Part shown: piece after piece, positions 40,626 to 41,961 of the stretch
Position numbering within the stretch: the first letter of the stretch is position 1
Layout: each line of letters starts with the position of its first letter
Assembly (NCBI GenBank): GCA_017996395.1
Contig: JAGOHA010000017.1
Location: 1-41,961 of the forward strand
Direction of reading: 5' to 3'
Length of the DNA stretch: 41,961 bases
Source of the DNA: Acidobacteriota bacterium
Lineage (GTDB): Bacteria > Acidobacteriota > JAAYUB01
Position numbers and translations under genes: made by a program
Notes under the pieces: model-generated
Seen by the model: the letters and a program-made list of their open reading frames with translations, nothing else
What the model was told of the DNA's origin: nothing
The model's database searches: none

Positions 40626-41355
40626 GGCCGGCCTCCGGTGGCGGCGCGTCGTCCCGGTTTTTGCGTTTGCCGTGAGCCGAGACCGTCAGGTCGAACGGGT
40701 GACGGAATCCCCGCATGAAGCCGGCCTGGCCCACCACATCCAGCCGCCAGCGGATGTGGCCGTCGGGGTGGGTGGGGCCGGAGGGCCGGGCGTCGTCGGG
40801 GACGGTGAAGTCGCGCTCGCGCTCCAGCGCCTTGCCCTCGCGGACGCGGGTGTCCCGGATCTCGAGGACGGGGCGTTCGCAGAGCTGCTCCTGGTCCTCG
40901 ACGGTGGAATGCGACTTGACGCTCACCCGGCGGCGGTACACCCGCTCGCCGACCAGGGTGACCGTGAGCTTCTTGAGCGCCACCGGTCCGGGCTGGCGCA
41001 GCCGCAGCCGCGCGGTCTGGCCGGGGCGCAGGGTCGCACCGGGCGAGATGCCGAGGTCGGTCCACGGGATCTTCCGGCTTCGCCAGCCCTTGAGGCCGGC
41101 GCTCAGGAGCAGCAGACCCACACCGCCGAACATGCCGCCCACCACCGCCATGACCCAGAGGTCTTCGTCGCTCTTCGGCATGAAGATAAAGAGGATGATG
41201 ATGGCGGCGCCGAACAGGAAGAGCGGAACGCCGAGGAGGAAGACGCAGGTCAACTGCTCGCTGGGCTTGGCGCCCGCGCGCGGCAGGCGTTCGAAGGCTG
41301 CGGCGGGCGTCGGGTCCGGTCCGGCGCCGGGAATATCATCATCCGCTCGGGTCAT
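40618..41355 (-). CDS. Two-span membrane protein with C-terminal beta-rich domain
   Basis: A 245-residue protein. Residues 1-33 are cytoplasmic and Pro/Ala-rich, two spans follow (LTCVFLLGVPLFLFGAAIIILFIF; VMAVVGGMFGGVGLLLLSAG), then a beta-rich C-terminal part with LRPGQTARLRLRQPGPVALKKLTVTLVGERVYRR (in pieces) and RWRLDVVGQAGFMRGFRHPFDLTV. Strand spacing recalls arrestin-like beta-sandwiches, but this is weak. No family is named. A promoter-like TATACT lies about 35 bases upstream. It overlaps the lipoprotein gene by 8 bases. Confidence 0.72.
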   Translation of the reverse strand: MTRADDDIPGAGPDPTPAAAFERLPRAGAKPSEQLTCVFLLGVPLFLFGAAIIILFIFMPKSDEDLWVMAVVGGMFGGVGLLLLSAGLKGWRSRKIPWTDLGISPGATLRPGQTARLRLRQPGPVALKKLTVTLVGERVYRRRVSVKSHSTVEDQEQLCERPVLEIRDTRVREGKALERERDFTVPDDARPSGPTHPDGHIRWRLDVVGQAGFMRGFRHPFDLTVSAHGKRKNRDDAPPPEAGHA

Positions 41356-41391
41356 GGTCGTCTCGCACCTGAGCCGTTGATCGTGGGCCTA

Positions 41392-41419
41392 GTATACACC
41401 GGGGAACTTCAAAGTGAAG
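41392..41419 (-). promoter_or_regulatory. Candidate promoter of the membrane protein-lipoprotein pair
   Basis: On the minus strand TATACT (41392-41397) is preceded, after about 16 bases, by TTCACT. The -10 is good, the -35 moderate. Confidence 0.5.
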
Positions 41420-41860
41420 AGTGAGGAGTAAGGAGTGCGGATCCGTGCTCGTAAATCGTAATCGTAATCGTGATCGTGATCGTAATCGTGATCGTAATCG
41501 TGATCGAGGCTCGAGCCTCGAGGCTCGTTCCCGATCATCGGACATCGGAATTCGGACCTGGGTCTTGGGTTCCGGGTCCCAGGTCTTGGGTTCTAAATCT
41601 TGGGTTCCAGGTCCAAGATCCCAGCTCCTTGTTCCCAGAGATCCGGTTCCAGTCTCCAGGTTTCAGTCCCCAGGTCCCAGATCCCAGATCCCATGATCAG
41701 CAAATACGGACTCGACTCCAAATAGCCAATAAAATATAAGCAATTCGCAATAACCATTAAATGGAAAATGACAAATGAACGATGATCGATGAAAAATGAT
41801 TGATCCCTTCGTGCCCTTCGTGACTTTGTGGTGGATCGGTCCGAATCCGGCAGGAAATCG
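41398..41860. repeat. Modular intergenic repeat, copy G (most complete)
   Basis: Module order on the plus strand: GTGAAGAGTGAGGAGTAAGG; CGTAATCGTGATCG units (about 41454-41505); CCTCGAGGCTCGTTCCCG (41516-41533); ATCATCGGACATCGG; GACCTGGGTCTTGGG units; complementary CCCAGGTCCCAGATCCC arms; an AT-rich block (41721-41763) also present inverted in copy B; and CCCTTCGTGACTTTGTGG near 41815. It is the reference for the other copies. No gene is credible. Confidence 0.8.
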
Positions 41861-41890
41861 TTGCCCGGCGGGGCCCCGGGCGGCTACAAT
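41861..41890 (+). promoter_or_regulatory. Candidate promoter of the edge gene
   Basis: TTGCCC (41861-41866), an 18-base spacer and TACAAT (41885-41890), followed by GGAGGTGAG (41919-41927) and ATG 41933. Confidence 0.6.
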
Positions 41891-41932
41891 GAAACCGTCA
41901 TCCGTTCCAAAAACCGCCGGAGGTGAGGCGCC

Positions 41933-41961
41933 ATGGTCCGAATCGGCCTGGATGTGGGAGC
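41933..41961 (+). CDS. Start of a gene cut by the window edge
   Basis: Only nine full codons are present, reading MVRIGLDVG. A strong GGAGGTGAG 5 bases upstream and a promoter support a real start. The IGLDVG pattern suits the phosphate-1 motif of actin-fold ATPases such as BadF/BadG-type activases, hydantoinases or PilM, but nine residues cannot decide. Confidence 0.55.

Overview
The window is about 42 kb of GC-rich bacterial chromosome, densely coded, with Shine-Dalgarno starts and readable sigma-70 promoters. No rRNA, tRNA, phage, transposase or CRISPR gene was recognised. The gene set suggests Acidobacteriota or a nearby deep lineage: a PadR regulator with a prefix-domain FtsX-type permease and no ATPase beside it, a Ser/Thr kinase with HRDVSPQN and DFG motifs, a DUF4388 protein, two proteins ending in TonB C-terminal domains, and SelB. 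That placement is inference; no phylogenetic marker was tested.

Layout. 1-9.4 kb: a LysM lytic transglycosylase and accA (minus), then an RNA methyltransferase, rarA, a 1158-residue pseudo-receiver/kinase/TonB fusion and a small coiled-coil protein (plus), closed by a clear terminator. 9.5-13.9 kb: an AmrS-like radical SAM gene overlapping selB, then tatA and a DUF4388 protein with c-di-GMP-type helical motifs. 13.9-19.0 kb (minus): a pseudopilin and a four-gene surface glycan cluster (SDR epimerase, DegT aminotransferase, O-antigen ligase-like protein, DUF1972 glycosyltransferase). 19.2-22.3 kb: metK and a divergent glyA-like gene, a methyl-cycle pair. 23.0-31.3 kb: mostly exported or membrane proteins (isoaspartyl methyltransferase lipoprotein, ten-span TonB protein, exported flavin-reductase-like protein, large exported protein) and a protein with phosphoinositide-kinase-like motifs. 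31.3-34.8 kb: a sigma-54-type promoter and upstream palindrome before the padR-permease operon. 34.8-36.6 kb: a WD40 propeller gene end to end with a TIR-MshEN-like fusion. 36.8-41.4 kb (minus): TRIC channel, LOG protein, small membrane protein, SnoaL-like and YciI-like pair, lipoprotein and membrane protein. A new gene starts at the right edge.

Two non-coding themes run through the window. A modular repeat made of CGTAATCGTGATCG runs, a CTCGAGGCTCGTTCCCG block, GGACATCGG units and GGGACCTGGG/CCCAGGTCCC arms occurs in at least seven gaps between genes, in both orientations but with conserved module order. Downstream of the glyA-like gene lies a cluster of eight short perfect hairpins whose arms differ but whose loops mostly read TNNA.

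The strongest candidates for new biology are the TIR-MshEN-like fusion beside a WD40 gene, the kinase fusion with a degenerate receiver, the modular repeat, the hairpin cluster, and the sigma-54 control region of the permease operon.
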